Shown piece by piece: positions 18,081-26,948 of a stretch of 55,998 nucleotides of DNA. Position numbers and translations under genes: made by a program. Numbering within the stretch: position 1 is the stretch's first letter; each line of letters begins with the position of its first letter. Below the pieces are notes generated by a model. The model searched no databases. It was not told the DNA's origin and saw only the letters and a program-made list of their open reading frames with translations. Source of the DNA: Bacteroidota bacterium (GTDB lineage Bacteria > Bacteroidota > Bacteroidia > Bacteroidales > Bacteroidaceae). Location: NCBI GenBank assembly GCA_023415545.1, contig JAEZKJ010000118.1:1-55998 (forward strand), written 5' to 3'.

Positions 18081-18088
18081 CAAATGTA
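18081..18088 (-). promoter_or_regulatory. Candidate -7 box (TACATTTG) of the susC operon
   Basis: Minus-strand TACATTTG is an exact TAnnTTTG match 61 bp upstream of the chosen susC ATG, giving a leader of roughly 50 bases. No -33 TTTG is present at 19-21 bp, as expected if an activator is needed. Confidence 0.45.
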
Positions 18089-18224
18089 TTACTGAATATG
18101 AAAAATTATACTAATGGGGAAAAACAAAGTGGACAAACAAAGCCTAATTTCAAAATCATAATATTGATAATCAAGACATTATACAATTACGTTTTGTTAT
18201 AAAAAGTGGATATGATAAAAGCAC

Positions 18225-18265
18225 AAAAAAAGCTTCCACTCTACTTTTAGTAAAATGGAAGCTTT
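18225..18265 (-). terminator. Terminator of the YbjQ-family gene
   Basis: Perfect 10-bp inverted repeat (18229-18238 with 18256-18265), followed on the minus strand by seven U (A run 18225-18231). It separates the ybjQ-like gene from the susC promoter region. Bases 18089-18224 between the susC promoter box and this terminator are AT-rich and hold no other feature I recognise. Confidence 0.85.
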
Positions 18266-18284
18266 CCTAAATTATAAATTGTTC

Positions 18285-18608
18285 TTAATCTTCTAACGTA
18301 ACAGCAGTTCCCGATGCAGTAACCATAAGCATACTGCCACTTGCTCCAATAGTTTCATAATCAAGATCAACACCAATAACAGCATTAGCACCTAATGACA
18401 TAGCATTATCTTGCATCTCACGTAATGCAGTTTCTTTTGCTTCACGCAACACATCTTCATATGCTTTTGAGCGGCCTCCAATAATGTCGCGAATACCTGC
18501 AAATAAATCTCTAATTACATTTGCACCAATAATAGTCTCACCGGATACTATTCCGTGATACTTAGCAATTTTCTTGCCCTCTACAGAAGGAGTAGTTGTA
18601 ATAATCAT
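18285..18608 (-). CDS. YbjQ/UPF0145 family protein
   Basis: A 107-residue cytoplasmic protein of the YbjQ (UPF0145, heavy-metal-binding-like) family. Recognisable parts are the opening MIITTTPSVEGKKIAKYHGI, the central NVIRDLFAGIRDIIGGRSKA and the ALREMQDNAMSLGANAVIGV segment. Members form pentamers of unknown function. It is full length. It lies between the second GH3 gene and susC on the same strand, with its own terminator, so a link to glycan use is not supported. Confidence 0.93.
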   Translation of the reverse strand: MIITTTPSVEGKKIAKYHGIVSGETIIGANVIRDLFAGIRDIIGGRSKAYEDVLREAKETALREMQDNAMSLGANAVIGVDLDYETIGASGSMLMVTASGTAVTLED

Positions 18609-18696
18609 ATAAATTATATTCTATTTGTTATTAAGACGTTATAATAATAGAAAAGGTTGCGATTGCACAATAAGTTAACACAACCATTCCCTCAAT

Positions 18697-21030
18697 TTAC
18701 CTATTTGGAGTATCCCACAATTTTGTTTGATTACATTTAATCATAAGCTTTTGATTACCACATGCAATACGGAAATCTCCTTTTTCCAATCTCCATTTAC
18801 CATCATAACCCACAAAAGCAAGATCACTGCCTTTAAGTTTCATGCTTACTGTTTTTGTTTCTCCAGGTTTTAGCGATACCTTCTCAAAATTACGAAGACG
18901 TTTATTATCAGGCGTACTACTTGCTATCAAATCACTGCTATATAGTAAAACACTCTCTTTACCATCAACTTTGCCATCATTTGTTACATCTACTGTGAAT
19001 GTAATAACATCATCAGCATTGAATTCACTTTTATCAGCTCTTAAATTGCTATATTTATAAGTATTATAGCTAAGTCCATATCCAAATGGCCATTGAACAT
19101 CCATAACAGCATCATAATTATAATTTCCATCCATCTGACCAATATTTTCACATGGTTTATAATCGTATGTTGCCAACGAGTTAATATGTTTTGGATATGT
19201 GAAAGGGAGTCGAGCGCTAAAGTTTGCATCGCCAGCCATTAAATTAGCAAGAGCATCGGCACCATAGTTACTAGGAAGAAGAATATCAATAATAGCTTTA
19301 GCAAGAGGTTCTATTTGAGCTATCAAACGAGGACGACCTTCATTTAAAACAAGAATAATAGGTTTTCCTGTAATAGAAAGAGCTTTCACCAAATTAATCT
19401 GATTTTGCGAAAGAGTAAGATCATTAAGATTTCCCGGAGTTTCGCAATATGAGTTCTCACCTATACATGCTACTATAACATCAACATCCTTGGCAGCCTC
19501 AACAGCTTTCTCTATGTCGGATGCATTTTCTTCCCACCACAGGCTCTTAGGCTCTGTTTTATAAGTAACACCGGCCTCATAAACTATATTATCCTTACCA
19601 TATTTATTACATAATGCTTCATATATGGTATTATAATCCTGTGCAAATTCATCTACTTTGTCACCTTGCCATGTATACGACCATCCACCATTTAGACAGC
19701 GCATAGAATTAGCATTAGGTCCTGTAAGAAGAATTTTTTTACCTGGTTTTAAAGGAAGAATATTGTCTTGATTTTTTAAAAGAATTTCAGATTCTTCGGC
19801 TGCCTGAAGGGCTATAGCAGCTGATTCAGCAGAGGCAAACTGATCATATTTCTTAATGTTCCAATAAGGATTATCAAAGAGTCCAAGACGATATTTTAAT
19901 CTTAGTATACGAGCTACAGCATCATCGATTCGTGACATTGGCACCTCTCCCTCTTGAACTAATGCTTTTAAATCATCACAAAATGATAGTTCGTAAGGTA
20001 CCATAGACATATCAATACCTGCATTGATGGCTATTTTTATAGCCTCTTTTTTTGTTTCTGCAATATGGTCACGAACACAAAGGTTATTTATATCAGCCCA
20101 ATCGGTTACAATCATTCCATCCCAATTCAAATCATCTTTTAACCATGTTGTAAGAAGTTCTTTATTCGCATGGAATGGCAAACCATTATCAACTCCTGAA
20201 TTTACCATCAATGATAAAGCACCGGCTTTTATACATGCTAAAAATGGAGCAAAATATTTTTCTCGCATATCGGCACGTGAGATTGATGAAGGAGTTCTAT
20301 CTTTTCCTGTTACCGGAACTCCATAACCCATAAAATGCTTAATACATGCAGCAACATTATTTGGTCCAATATTATTTGGATTCTCACCTTGAAAACCTAT
20401 AACTGAGGCTACCGCCATCTCTTGATTGATGTAGCTATCTTCTCCATAACTCTCCCACATACGTGACCAACGAGGATCACGTCCAAGATCCATAACAGGG
20501 GCATAGGTCCAAGGTATACATCCGGCTTTAGTCTCATAGGCTGATATCTGAGATGATTTTTTCATAAGATCACGATTGAATGCTGCAGCCATATTAATAT
20601 TTTGAGGAAACATTGTTCCTCCTGCAGTATATGTGGTACCATGTATCTGGTCAACGCCATATATACAAGGTATACCCATAGTTTTCATCGATTTTTTTTG
20701 AATACGTGTTATGATATCTGCCCATGTCTCTTTTGTCTGAGCTTTACCAAAAGGGACATTAAGTATGGAACCAACTTTATACTCTCCTATAACTTTATCT
20801 AATAATGCATCACTAATCTTTGGGTTATTGGGATCTGAAAAATCAGAAATAACATCCACTGTGATTTCACACATCTGACCAATCTTTTCATCAAGAGTCA
20901 TTTTTGATAAAAGTTTTTCAATCTTAGCCTCAATAACCGGGTCAGAAGGTATTGCTGGTTGCACATTTTGTGCATTTGTTATGTGTAATGAGAGTATACA
21001 CATAATCGTAGTAAGTGTTGTCTTTTTCAT
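18697..21030 (-). CDS. GH3 beta-glucosidase (BglX-like), secreted
   Basis: Second GH3 glycosidase, 777 residues, with a signal peptide ending in TNAQ. The N-terminal barrel (about 30-390) has KHF (231-233) and nucleophile Asp310 in GMIVTDWADI. The alpha/beta sandwich domain spans about 410-620, with the CIGENSYCETPG motif. A C-terminal FnIII-like domain is at about 670-760. It is distinct in sequence from the GH3 at 8158-10401. It has its own candidate promoter and is separated from the susC operon by the ybjQ-like gene, so it may be an accessory member of the locus. Expected to be periplasmic and to act on beta-gluco-oligosaccharides; specificity unproven. Confidence 0.93.
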   Translation of the reverse strand: MKKTTLTTIMCILSLHITNAQNVQPAIPSDPVIEAKIEKLLSKMTLDEKIGQMCEITVDVISDFSDPNNPKISDALLDKVIGEYKVGSILNVPFGKAQTKETWADIITRIQKKSMKTMGIPCIYGVDQIHGTTYTAGGTMFPQNINMAAAFNRDLMKKSSQISAYETKAGCIPWTYAPVMDLGRDPRWSRMWESYGEDSYINQEMAVASVIGFQGENPNNIGPNNVAACIKHFMGYGVPVTGKDRTPSSISRADMREKYFAPFLACIKAGALSLMVNSGVDNGLPFHANKELLTTWLKDDLNWDGMIVTDWADINNLCVRDHIAETKKEAIKIAINAGIDMSMVPYELSFCDDLKALVQEGEVPMSRIDDAVARILRLKYRLGLFDNPYWNIKKYDQFASAESAAIALQAAEESEILLKNQDNILPLKPGKKILLTGPNANSMRCLNGGWSYTWQGDKVDEFAQDYNTIYEALCNKYGKDNIVYEAGVTYKTEPKSLWWEENASDIEKAVEAAKDVDVIVACIGENSYCETPGNLNDLTLSQNQINLVKALSITGKPIILVLNEGRPRLIAQIEPLAKAIIDILLPSNYGADALANLMAGDANFSARLPFTYPKHINSLATYDYKPCENIGQMDGNYNYDAVMDVQWPFGYGLSYNTYKYSNLRADKSEFNADDVITFTVDVTNDGKVDGKESVLLYSSDLIASSTPDNKRLRNFEKVSLKPGETKTVSMKLKGSDLAFVGYDGKWRLEKGDFRIACGNQKLMIKCNQTKLWDTPNR

Positions 21031-21072
21031 GGTTAGTTTTTAATATTATTTTTATTTTTTCATAGTCGCAAC

Positions 21073-21080
21073 CAAATATA
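21073..21080 (-). promoter_or_regulatory. Candidate -7 box (TATATTTG) of the second GH3 gene
   Basis: Minus-strand TATATTTG fits TAnnTTTG, 43 bp upstream of the ATG at 21030, in the divergent gap shared with cdd. Confidence 0.4.
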
Positions 21081-21190
21081 GACATAAATTAAGAATATTA
21101 TTAACGTGAACTATAAATTATGTTTTTTTAAAAAGGGGATAAACAAACTTAAATAAGAATTATATATAAAACATAAGTAACATTATTAAT

Positions 21191-21222
21191 ATTGAAATGT
21201 TATTATAAATGTATTACATTTG
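21191..21222 (+). promoter_or_regulatory. Candidate cdd promoter
   Basis: TACATTTG at 21215-21222 matches the -7 consensus and is preceded, with a 20-bp spacer, by ATTG (21191-21194), one base off the -33 TTTG. It lies 22 bp before the cdd start. Confidence 0.45.
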
Positions 21223-21244
21223 TTTTTAATAAAATCTCAAGATT

Positions 21245-21724
21245 ATGGATAAGATAAAAATAGAAATTGACATTGAGTCGTGCAAATATGATGAATTGCA
21301 GCCAGATGATAAAAAATTGGTTGATGCTGCTTGTCTTGCAACTAAAAATAGTTATGCTCCTTATTCTAAATTTTCTGTTGGCGCAGCTGCATTATTAAAT
21401 AATGGATTGATTATTACAGGAAATAATCAGGAAAATGCTGCTTATCCTTCAGGTACTTGTGCTGAAAGAACTACAGTGTTTTACGCAAACGCACAATATC
21501 CTCACGAACCGGTTATGACACTCGCCATAGCAGCTAAGTCAGAGCATGGTTTTCTCGACTCTCCTATTCCTCCTTGTGGAGCATGCCGTCAGGTACTTCT
21601 TGAAACAGAGAAAAGATTTGGTAAGCCAATGAGAATTCTTCTTTATAGCAAGAATAATATATATATTGTAAAAAGTGTAAAGGATCTTTTACCTTTATCA
21701 TTCGACGAAACATTTTTGAAATAA
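21245..21724 (+). CDS. cdd: Cytidine deaminase
   Basis: Deaminates cytidine and deoxycytidine to uridine and deoxyuridine in pyrimidine salvage. The 159-residue protein has the homotetrameric-type zinc site: TCAE (Cys72, Glu74) in NAAYPSGTCAERT and PCGACRQ (Cys111, Cys114). SYAPYSKFSVGAA at 36-48 is the conserved substrate-binding segment. Length and motifs are complete. It is transcribed alone, divergent from the GH3 gene and convergent with the ABC-F gene, with a shared terminator downstream. Confidence 0.96.
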   Translation: MDKIKIEIDIESCKYDELQPDDKKLVDAACLATKNSYAPYSKFSVGAAALLNNGLIITGNNQENAAYPSGTCAERTTVFYANAQYPHEPVMTLAIAAKSEHGFLDSPIPPCGACRQVLLETEKRFGKPMRILLYSKNNIYIVKSVKDLLPLSFDETFLK

Positions 21725-21791
21725 TCTTTTTATTATAATATATCGAGATTTATTTATAATATTATCGATTCGATTTAAATAATATTTCAAA

Positions 21792-21825
21792 GAAAAAGGC
21801 TATATCGTTCGTGACGATATAGCCT
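21792..21825. terminator. Terminator between convergent cdd and ABC-F genes
   Basis: Perfect 12-bp inverted repeat (21797-21808 with 21814-21825) and a 5-base loop. The A-rich left flank gives a U run on the minus strand, so it mainly suits the ABC-F gene, but it could serve cdd as well. Confidence 0.8.
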
Positions 21826-21864
21826 ATATTTATATGATGATGTATAAGAATTAAAAAAGTTATA

Positions 21865-23481
21865 TTAATTATTATACATCCTATTTCTCATCTCTTTAAT
21901 ATGATCAGACGTAATATACTCATCGTAATCCATCATCTTATCAATAATACCATTTGGAGTAAGTTCAATAATACGGTTTGCAACAGTTTCAATGAACTCA
22001 TGGTCATGAGAAGAGAATAGTACATTACCTTTGTATAGTTTCAGGTTATTGTTGAAAGCCTGAATAGACTCAAGGTCAAGGTGGTTTGTAGGAGTATCAA
22101 GAATTAAACAGTTAGCATTTTTCAACTGCATACGAGCTATCATACATCTCATTTTTTCACCTCCTGAAAGTACATTAACTTTCTTAAGAACCTCCTCACC
22201 CGAGAATAACATTCTTCCTAAGAAACCTTTCATATATACTTCATTACCTTCTCCAAACTGACTCAACCAATCCACAAGGTTCAATTCGCTTTCGAAGAAA
22301 TCTGTGTTATCCAAAGGAAGATAAGCTGTTGTGATAGTTACACCCCAGTTATAATGACCGGCATCTGCCTTTCTATTACCATTAATAATCTCAAACAGAG
22401 CTGTCATGGCACGAGGATCACGACTTAGGAAAACAATCTTGTCACCTTTTTCAACATTAAAGTTCACGTCGTTGAATAGCAGTGTACCGTCTTCAGTAGA
22501 AGCACGAAGTCCTGAAACCTCAAGAATCTGATTTCCTGGTTCACGATCAGGAGTAAAGATTATACCCGGATATTTACGTGAAGATGGACGAATTTCATCA
22601 ACATTAAGTTTCTCAAGCATCTTCTTACGGCTTGTAGTCTGTTTACTCTTAGCAACGTTGGCACTGAATCGGCGAATAAACTCTTCAAGTTCTTTCTTCT
22701 TCTCCTCGGCTTTAGCCTTTTGGTTTTGTTGCTGACGAAGTGCAAGCTGACTCGACTCATACCAGAATGAGTAGTTACCGGCAAACATATTTACCTTACC
22801 AAAGTCGATATCCACTGTGTGAGTACATACCGAGTCAAGGAAGTGACGGTCATGGCTCACAACAAGTACTGTATGTTCAAAGTTTGAAAGATACTCTTCA
22901 AGCCAAGTTACAGTCTCCATATCAAGGTCATTGGTAGGCTCATCAAGAAGAAGGTTATCAGGATTACCATAAAGAGCTTGAGCAAGCATTACTCTGACTT
23001 TCTCTTTACCACTAAGATCACCAACTTTTAAATAATGTTTATCCTCTTTGATACCTAAACCACTTAAAAGAGTTGCTGCATCACTTTCAGCATTCCATCC
23101 ATCAAGTTCAGCAAACTTTTCTTCAAGTTCAGATACTTTTAGACCATCCTCATCGGTAAAATCAGTCTTTGCATAAAGTACCTCACGTTCTTTCATTATG
23201 TTCCACAATACAGTATGACCCATAAGAACAGTATCCATCACTGTATATTCATCCCATTTAAAGTGATCCTGACTCAAAACAGAAAGACGTTCACCCGGAC
23301 CTAATGTGACAGAGCCTTTAGTCGGATCTATTTCTCCCGATATAGCTTTCAAGAATGTTGATTTACCGGCACCATTAGCACCGATAACACCATAGATATT
23401 GCCACTAGTAAATTTTAGGTTTACATCATTGTACAATACCCTTTTACCAAATTGAATGGCTAAATTTGAAACTGTAATCAT
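21865..23481 (-). CDS. ABC-F ATPase with degenerate second nucleotide-binding site
   Basis: Soluble twin-ATPase of the ABC-F family (YbiT-like), which acts on ribosomes rather than in transport. The first domain is canonical: Walker A GANGAGKS (34-41), signature LSGKE (156-160), Walker B LLLDEPTNDLD (177-187) and switch His210. The inter-domain linker (about 240-305) is the charged helical arm typical of the family. The second domain keeps the signature LSGGE (438-442) and His492. Where Walker A belongs it reads FLSRDPRAMTA (351-361), with no glycine-rich GKS/T, and the catalytic Glu after Walker B is Thr463 (LDTPTNHLD). The frame is intact, so this is not a sequencing frameshift. There are no transmembrane segments. 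Confidence 0.93.
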   Translation of the reverse strand: MITVSNLAIQFGKRVLYNDVNLKFTSGNIYGVIGANGAGKSTFLKAISGEIDPTKGSVTLGPGERLSVLSQDHFKWDEYTVMDTVLMGHTVLWNIMKEREVLYAKTDFTDEDGLKVSELEEKFAELDGWNAESDAATLLSGLGIKEDKHYLKVGDLSGKEKVRVMLAQALYGNPDNLLLDEPTNDLDMETVTWLEEYLSNFEHTVLVVSHDRHFLDSVCTHTVDIDFGKVNMFAGNYSFWYESSQLALRQQQNQKAKAEEKKKELEEFIRRFSANVAKSKQTTSRKKMLEKLNVDEIRPSSRKYPGIIFTPDREPGNQILEVSGLRASTEDGTLLFNDVNFNVEKGDKIVFLSRDPRAMTALFEIINGNRKADAGHYNWGVTITTAYLPLDNTDFFESELNLVDWLSQFGEGNEVYMKGFLGRMLFSGEEVLKKVNVLSGGEKMRCMIARMQLKNANCLILDTPTNHLDLESIQAFNNNLKLYKGNVLFSSHDHEFIETVANRIIELTPNGIIDKMMDYDEYITSDHIKEMRNRMYNN

Positions 23482-23512
23482 TTATATATATCATTAATTA
23501 TTTTTCAGGCTG

Positions 23513-23520
23513 CAAAGGTA
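23513..23520 (-). promoter_or_regulatory. Candidate -7 box (TACCTTTG) of the ABC-F gene
   Basis: Exact minus-strand TAnnTTTG match 32 bp upstream of the ATG at 23481, in the divergent gap with grpE. No -33 element was seen. Confidence 0.5.
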
Positions 23521-23564
23521 GCTATTTTAATTCAGAAAAATATGCCAGTGTGACATATTTTGCC

Positions 23565-23572
23565 TACTTTTG
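23565..23572 (+). promoter_or_regulatory. Candidate -7 box (TACTTTTG) of grpE-dnaJ
   Basis: TACTTTTG fits TAnnTTTG and lies 75 bp before the grpE ATG. I saw no heat-shock CIRCE-type inverted repeat in the gap, so the mode of stress control is not visible. Confidence 0.45.
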
Positions 23573-23646
23573 CAAAATCTTTAGTTCACCGGAACAAGTC
23601 GGCATGAATTTTGTTAGCACTATATTAACTTAAACGGTGACTGATT

Positions 23647-24291
23647 ATGAATAAGAAGAAAAAAAATTATAAGGATAATAATATGAGCTCTAAAGAGAAG
23701 AATACAATTGTTGACGAAAAAATTAATGAGAGTACAGAAAATGTAGCTAACGAAACATCAGCAAGTGAGGATTCAGCAAGAGAACATGTGGCAGATGAAA
23801 ATGTTGAGGAGAAGGAGTTGACTGCTGAGGAGAAGCTTAACAAGCAGTTGGAAGAGGCTGAAAAAGAGATAGAAGAGCAAAAAGATAAATATCTTCGTCT
23901 ATCAGCCGAATTCGATAATTACAGAAAACGTACAATGAAAGAGAAAGCAGAGATCATAAAGAATGGCAGTGAAAAAACCATTACAGCTATTCTTCCTATT
24001 ATCGATGACTTTGAACGTGCGCTTAAAAACATTAAACCTACAGAAGAGAATAAAGCTCTTTATGAGGGTGTTGAATTGATATATCATAAATTCCTTAAAA
24101 CTCTTAACCAACTAGGTCTTGAAAAAATAGAGACTGACAATCAACCTTTTGACACAGACTATCATGAAGCTATTGCTCTTGTGCCTGCTCCTGAGGAGGA
24201 TAAAAAGGGGAAAATTCTTGATTGTGTTCAAACAGGTTATAAACTTAATGATAAGGTCATTCGCCACTCAAAAGTTGTAGTGGCACAATAA
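23647..24291 (+). CDS. grpE: Nucleotide exchange factor GrpE
   Basis: Releases ADP from DnaK during the chaperone cycle. Residues about 15-60 are acidic and low-complexity, followed by the long dimerising helix (about 55-95, EEAEKEIEEQKDKYLRLSAE, then FDNYRKRT). The C-terminal beta-domain is at about 150-214, with FDTDYHEAIALVP and the ending VIRHSKVVVAQ. 214 residues is normal. The ATG at 23647 gives a lysine-rich start; a second ATG at 23683 is also possible. dnaJ follows 15 bp downstream, forming the usual grpE-dnaJ pair. dnaK is not in the window. Confidence 0.95.
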   Translation: MNKKKKNYKDNNMSSKEKNTIVDEKINESTENVANETSASEDSAREHVADENVEEKELTAEEKLNKQLEEAEKEIEEQKDKYLRLSAEFDNYRKRTMKEKAEIIKNGSEKTITAILPIIDDFERALKNIKPTEENKALYEGVELIYHKFLKTLNQLGLEKIETDNQPFDTDYHEAIALVPAPEEDKKGKILDCVQTGYKLNDKVIRHSKVVVAQ

Positions 24292-24306
24292 TATTCTATT
24301 ACAAGC

Positions 24307-25482
24307 ATGGCAAAAAGAGACTATTACGAAGTATTAGGAATTGAGAAAACAGCTACTGTTGATCAAATAAAGAAAGCATATAGAAAGAAAGCTATTCAAT
24401 ATCACCCTGACAAAAATCCTGGTGATAAAGAGGCTGAAGAGAAGTTTAAGGAGGCTGCAGAGGCTTATGATGTATTAAGTAACCCTGATAAACGTGCACG
24501 TTATGATCAATTTGGTCATGCGGGTATGGGTGGCGCTGCTAGTGGTAACTACGGAGGTGGATTTGGACAAGGCATGTCCATGGATGACATCTTCTCAATG
24601 TTTGGTGACATATTTGGTGGTCATAGCGCTGGATTTGGTGGTTTTGGATTTGGTGGCAACTCCGGTTCACAACAACGTAAATTCAGAGGTTCTGATTTAA
24701 GAGTAAAAGTTAAACTTACACTTAAAGAGATTTCTACCGGAGTAGAAAAGAAATTTAAACTCAAAAAATATGTTCAATGTAACCATTGTCATGGTACTGG
24801 CGCTGAAGGTAGCAATGGTGTTGAAACTTGTCCTACATGTCATGGTACAGGAAGTGTAACGAGAACTCAGCAGAGCATTTTTGGAATGGTACAGTCACAA
24901 TCTGTATGTCCACAATGTCACGGCGAGGGAAAAATTATAAAAAACAAATGTAAAGTTTGTTCAGGAGAAGGTATAGTTTACGGTGAAGAGGTTGTAGAAG
25001 TTAAAATTCCAGCCGGTGTTGCCGAAGGTATGCAACTATCCGTAAATGGAAAAGGTAATGCCGGTAAGCACAATGGTATTGCCGGTGACTTGCTTGTTGT
25101 TATTGAAGAAGAACAACATCCAGAATTAATCCGCGATGAGAACGATATAATTTATAATCTTCTTCTTAATGTGCCTACTGCTGCATTGGGTGGAGAGGTT
25201 GAAATTCCTACCATCGATGGAAAAGTTAAGTTTAAGATTGAACCAGGTACTCAACCCGGTAAAGTTCTTAGGTTAAGAGGAAAAGGTCTTCCTAATATAA
25301 ACAGTTATGGTCAAAGCACAGGAACAGGTGACCTGCTTGTAAACGTAAGTGTTTACATACCTGAAACTCTTAGCAAAGACGAGAAGCAGATATTGGAAAA
25401 ACTTGACGCTTCGGATAACTTCAAGCCAAATATGAGCATAAAGGAAAAAATATTTAAGAAATTCAGAAATTTCTTTGATTAA
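24307..25482 (+). CDS. dnaJ: Chaperone DnaJ (type I)
   Basis: J-domain co-chaperone that stimulates DnaK ATPase and delivers unfolded clients. J domain at residues 1-70 with HPD at 33-35. A Gly/Phe-rich stretch follows (about 75-120). Four CxxCxGxG zinc motifs (CNHCHGTG, CPTCHGTG, CPQCHGEG, CKVCSGEG) lie at about 158-225, then the two C-terminal substrate-binding beta domains. The 391 residues are complete. It is the second gene of the grpE-dnaJ operon, ended by a strong terminator. Confidence 0.98.
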   Translation: MAKRDYYEVLGIEKTATVDQIKKAYRKKAIQYHPDKNPGDKEAEEKFKEAAEAYDVLSNPDKRARYDQFGHAGMGGAASGNYGGGFGQGMSMDDIFSMFGDIFGGHSAGFGGFGFGGNSGSQQRKFRGSDLRVKVKLTLKEISTGVEKKFKLKKYVQCNHCHGTGAEGSNGVETCPTCHGTGSVTRTQQSIFGMVQSQSVCPQCHGEGKIIKNKCKVCSGEGIVYGEEVVEVKIPAGVAEGMQLSVNGKGNAGKHNGIAGDLLVVIEEEQHPELIRDENDIIYNLLLNVPTAALGGEVEIPTIDGKVKFKIEPGTQPGKVLRLRGKGLPNINSYGQSTGTGDLLVNVSVYIPETLSKDEKQILEKLDASDNFKPNMSIKEKIFKKFRNFFD

Positions 25483-25514
25483 TTTCCTACTACTTATAAA
25501 AAAGAGATTATTAT

Positions 25515-25580
25515 TGTCATTTTGAACGTCATTGATATTATTAAAATATTATCCTTTTACGTTCAAAATGACATTTTTTT
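25515..25580 (+). terminator. Terminator of grpE-dnaJ
   Basis: Perfect 15-bp inverted repeat (25515-25529 with 25559-25573) followed at once by seven T (25574-25580). The loop is unusually long (29 bases) and AT-rich. It lies 32 bp after the dnaJ stop codon and 26 bp before folC. Confidence 0.88.
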
Positions 25581-25605
25581 AAATAATGTTTATTAAATCA
25601 GAAAA

Positions 25606-26892
25606 ATGAACTACGAAGAGACTTTAGATTATCTGTTTACCAGTACTCCACTATTCCAAAATATAGGAAAAGATGCATACAAGGAGGGACTTGATACTAC
25701 TCATAAACTTGATGATTTTTTTGGATACCCTCATCGTAGTTTTAAAACTATTCATATAGCCGGTACTAATGGTAAAGGTTCATGTTCACATACCATTGCC
25801 GCCATTCTTCAACAAGCGGGTTACAAAACCGGACTATACACTTCACCGCATCTTGTTGATTTTCGCGAGAGAATTAGAGTTAATGGAGTTCCCGTATCTG
25901 AAGAGTATGTAGTTGATTTCGTCAATAGATATAGAGAAATCTTCGAACCAATGCATCCATCATTCTTTGAACTTACAACTGCTATGGCATTCAACTATTT
26001 CAAACAAGAAAAAGTTGATGTAGCTGTAATTGAGGTTGGTCTTGGTGGTCGTCTAGACTGTACAAACATCATCATACCTGATCTTTCTGTAATAACAAAT
26101 ATTAGTTTTGACCATACACAATTTCTAGGAGACACACTAGCTAAAATAGCATTCGAAAAAGCCGGTATAATGAAAACTAATGTACCTGTTGTCATTGGTG
26201 AGACTACTCCGGAGACAAAAGAAGTTTTTATTAATCATGCCAACGATGTAAAATCTCCTATAGTTTTTGCTGAGAATGAAGAAAACATAATATCAGTGGA
26301 TTATAATGATAGCGGCAAAAGAATATACAACACCAAACAATATGGAACAATTATTGGACAATTAGGAGGTTTGTGCCAATTAAAGAATACCAATACTATC
26401 CTTTCTGCTATTGCTATTCTACAAAACATAGGTTACAAATTATCGGATGATGTCATTAAATCAGGATTCGAAAATGTTTGTGAATTGACGGGCCTTATGG
26501 GAAGGTGGCAACAAATAGGTAGCAATCCTAAAATAATATGTGATACGGGTCATAACATAGGCGGTATATCTTATATTGTTGATCAATTAAAACAGGAAAA
26601 ATATAATAATTTACATATCGTCATTGGTATGGTTAATGATAAGGACATTAAAGGCGTATTAAATATTCTTCCTAAAGATGCTAAATATTATTTTACAAAA
26701 GCATCAGTAAAAAGAGCAATGGATGAAGAGATATTAAAAGCGATGGCTAATCAAGTTGGATTAGTAGGAAATAGCTTCAAGGATGTTAAAAATGCACTTC
26801 AAGCAGCAAAGAATGAATCAAAAAATGATGATTTGATATATGTTGGAGGAAGTAGTTTTATTGTTGCTGATTTATTAAAATTTCACAATTAA
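25606..26892 (+). CDS. folC: Folylpolyglutamate / dihydrofolate synthase
   Basis: Adds glutamate to dihydropteroate and to folates by ATP-dependent ligation. The P-loop GTNGKGS (about residues 53-59) is followed by a Mur-ligase-like ATPase domain with FFELTTAMAF and the VAVIEVGLGGRLD motif. The C-terminal ligase domain starts near 295 (LMGRWQ, CDTGHN). The 428 residues match the family. It has no close partner: a terminator precedes it and the galactose promoter region follows. The product serves folate enzymes such as MetH, encoded elsewhere in the window. Confidence 0.95.
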   Translation: MNYEETLDYLFTSTPLFQNIGKDAYKEGLDTTHKLDDFFGYPHRSFKTIHIAGTNGKGSCSHTIAAILQQAGYKTGLYTSPHLVDFRERIRVNGVPVSEEYVVDFVNRYREIFEPMHPSFFELTTAMAFNYFKQEKVDVAVIEVGLGGRLDCTNIIIPDLSVITNISFDHTQFLGDTLAKIAFEKAGIMKTNVPVVIGETTPETKEVFINHANDVKSPIVFAENEENIISVDYNDSGKRIYNTKQYGTIIGQLGGLCQLKNTNTILSAIAILQNIGYKLSDDVIKSGFENVCELTGLMGRWQQIGSNPKIICDTGHNIGGISYIVDQLKQEKYNNLHIVIGMVNDKDIKGVLNILPKDAKYYFTKASVKRAMDEEILKAMANQVGLVGNSFKDVKNALQAAKNESKNDDLIYVGGSSFIVADLLKFHN

Positions 26893-26916
26893 TATCATCT
26901 TCTTTTTAATATTTTG

Positions 26917-26948
26917 TTTGTTAATGATAAAGAAAATCTTTTTATTTG
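26917..26948 (+). promoter_or_regulatory. Candidate promoter of the galM-MFS-galK operon
   Basis: TTTG at 26917-26920, a 20-bp spacer, then TTTATTTG at 26941-26948. This fits the Bacteroidetes pattern TTTG-N19-21-TAnnTTTG except for one base (T for A) in the -7 box, and lies about 40 bp before galM. Confidence 0.5.
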
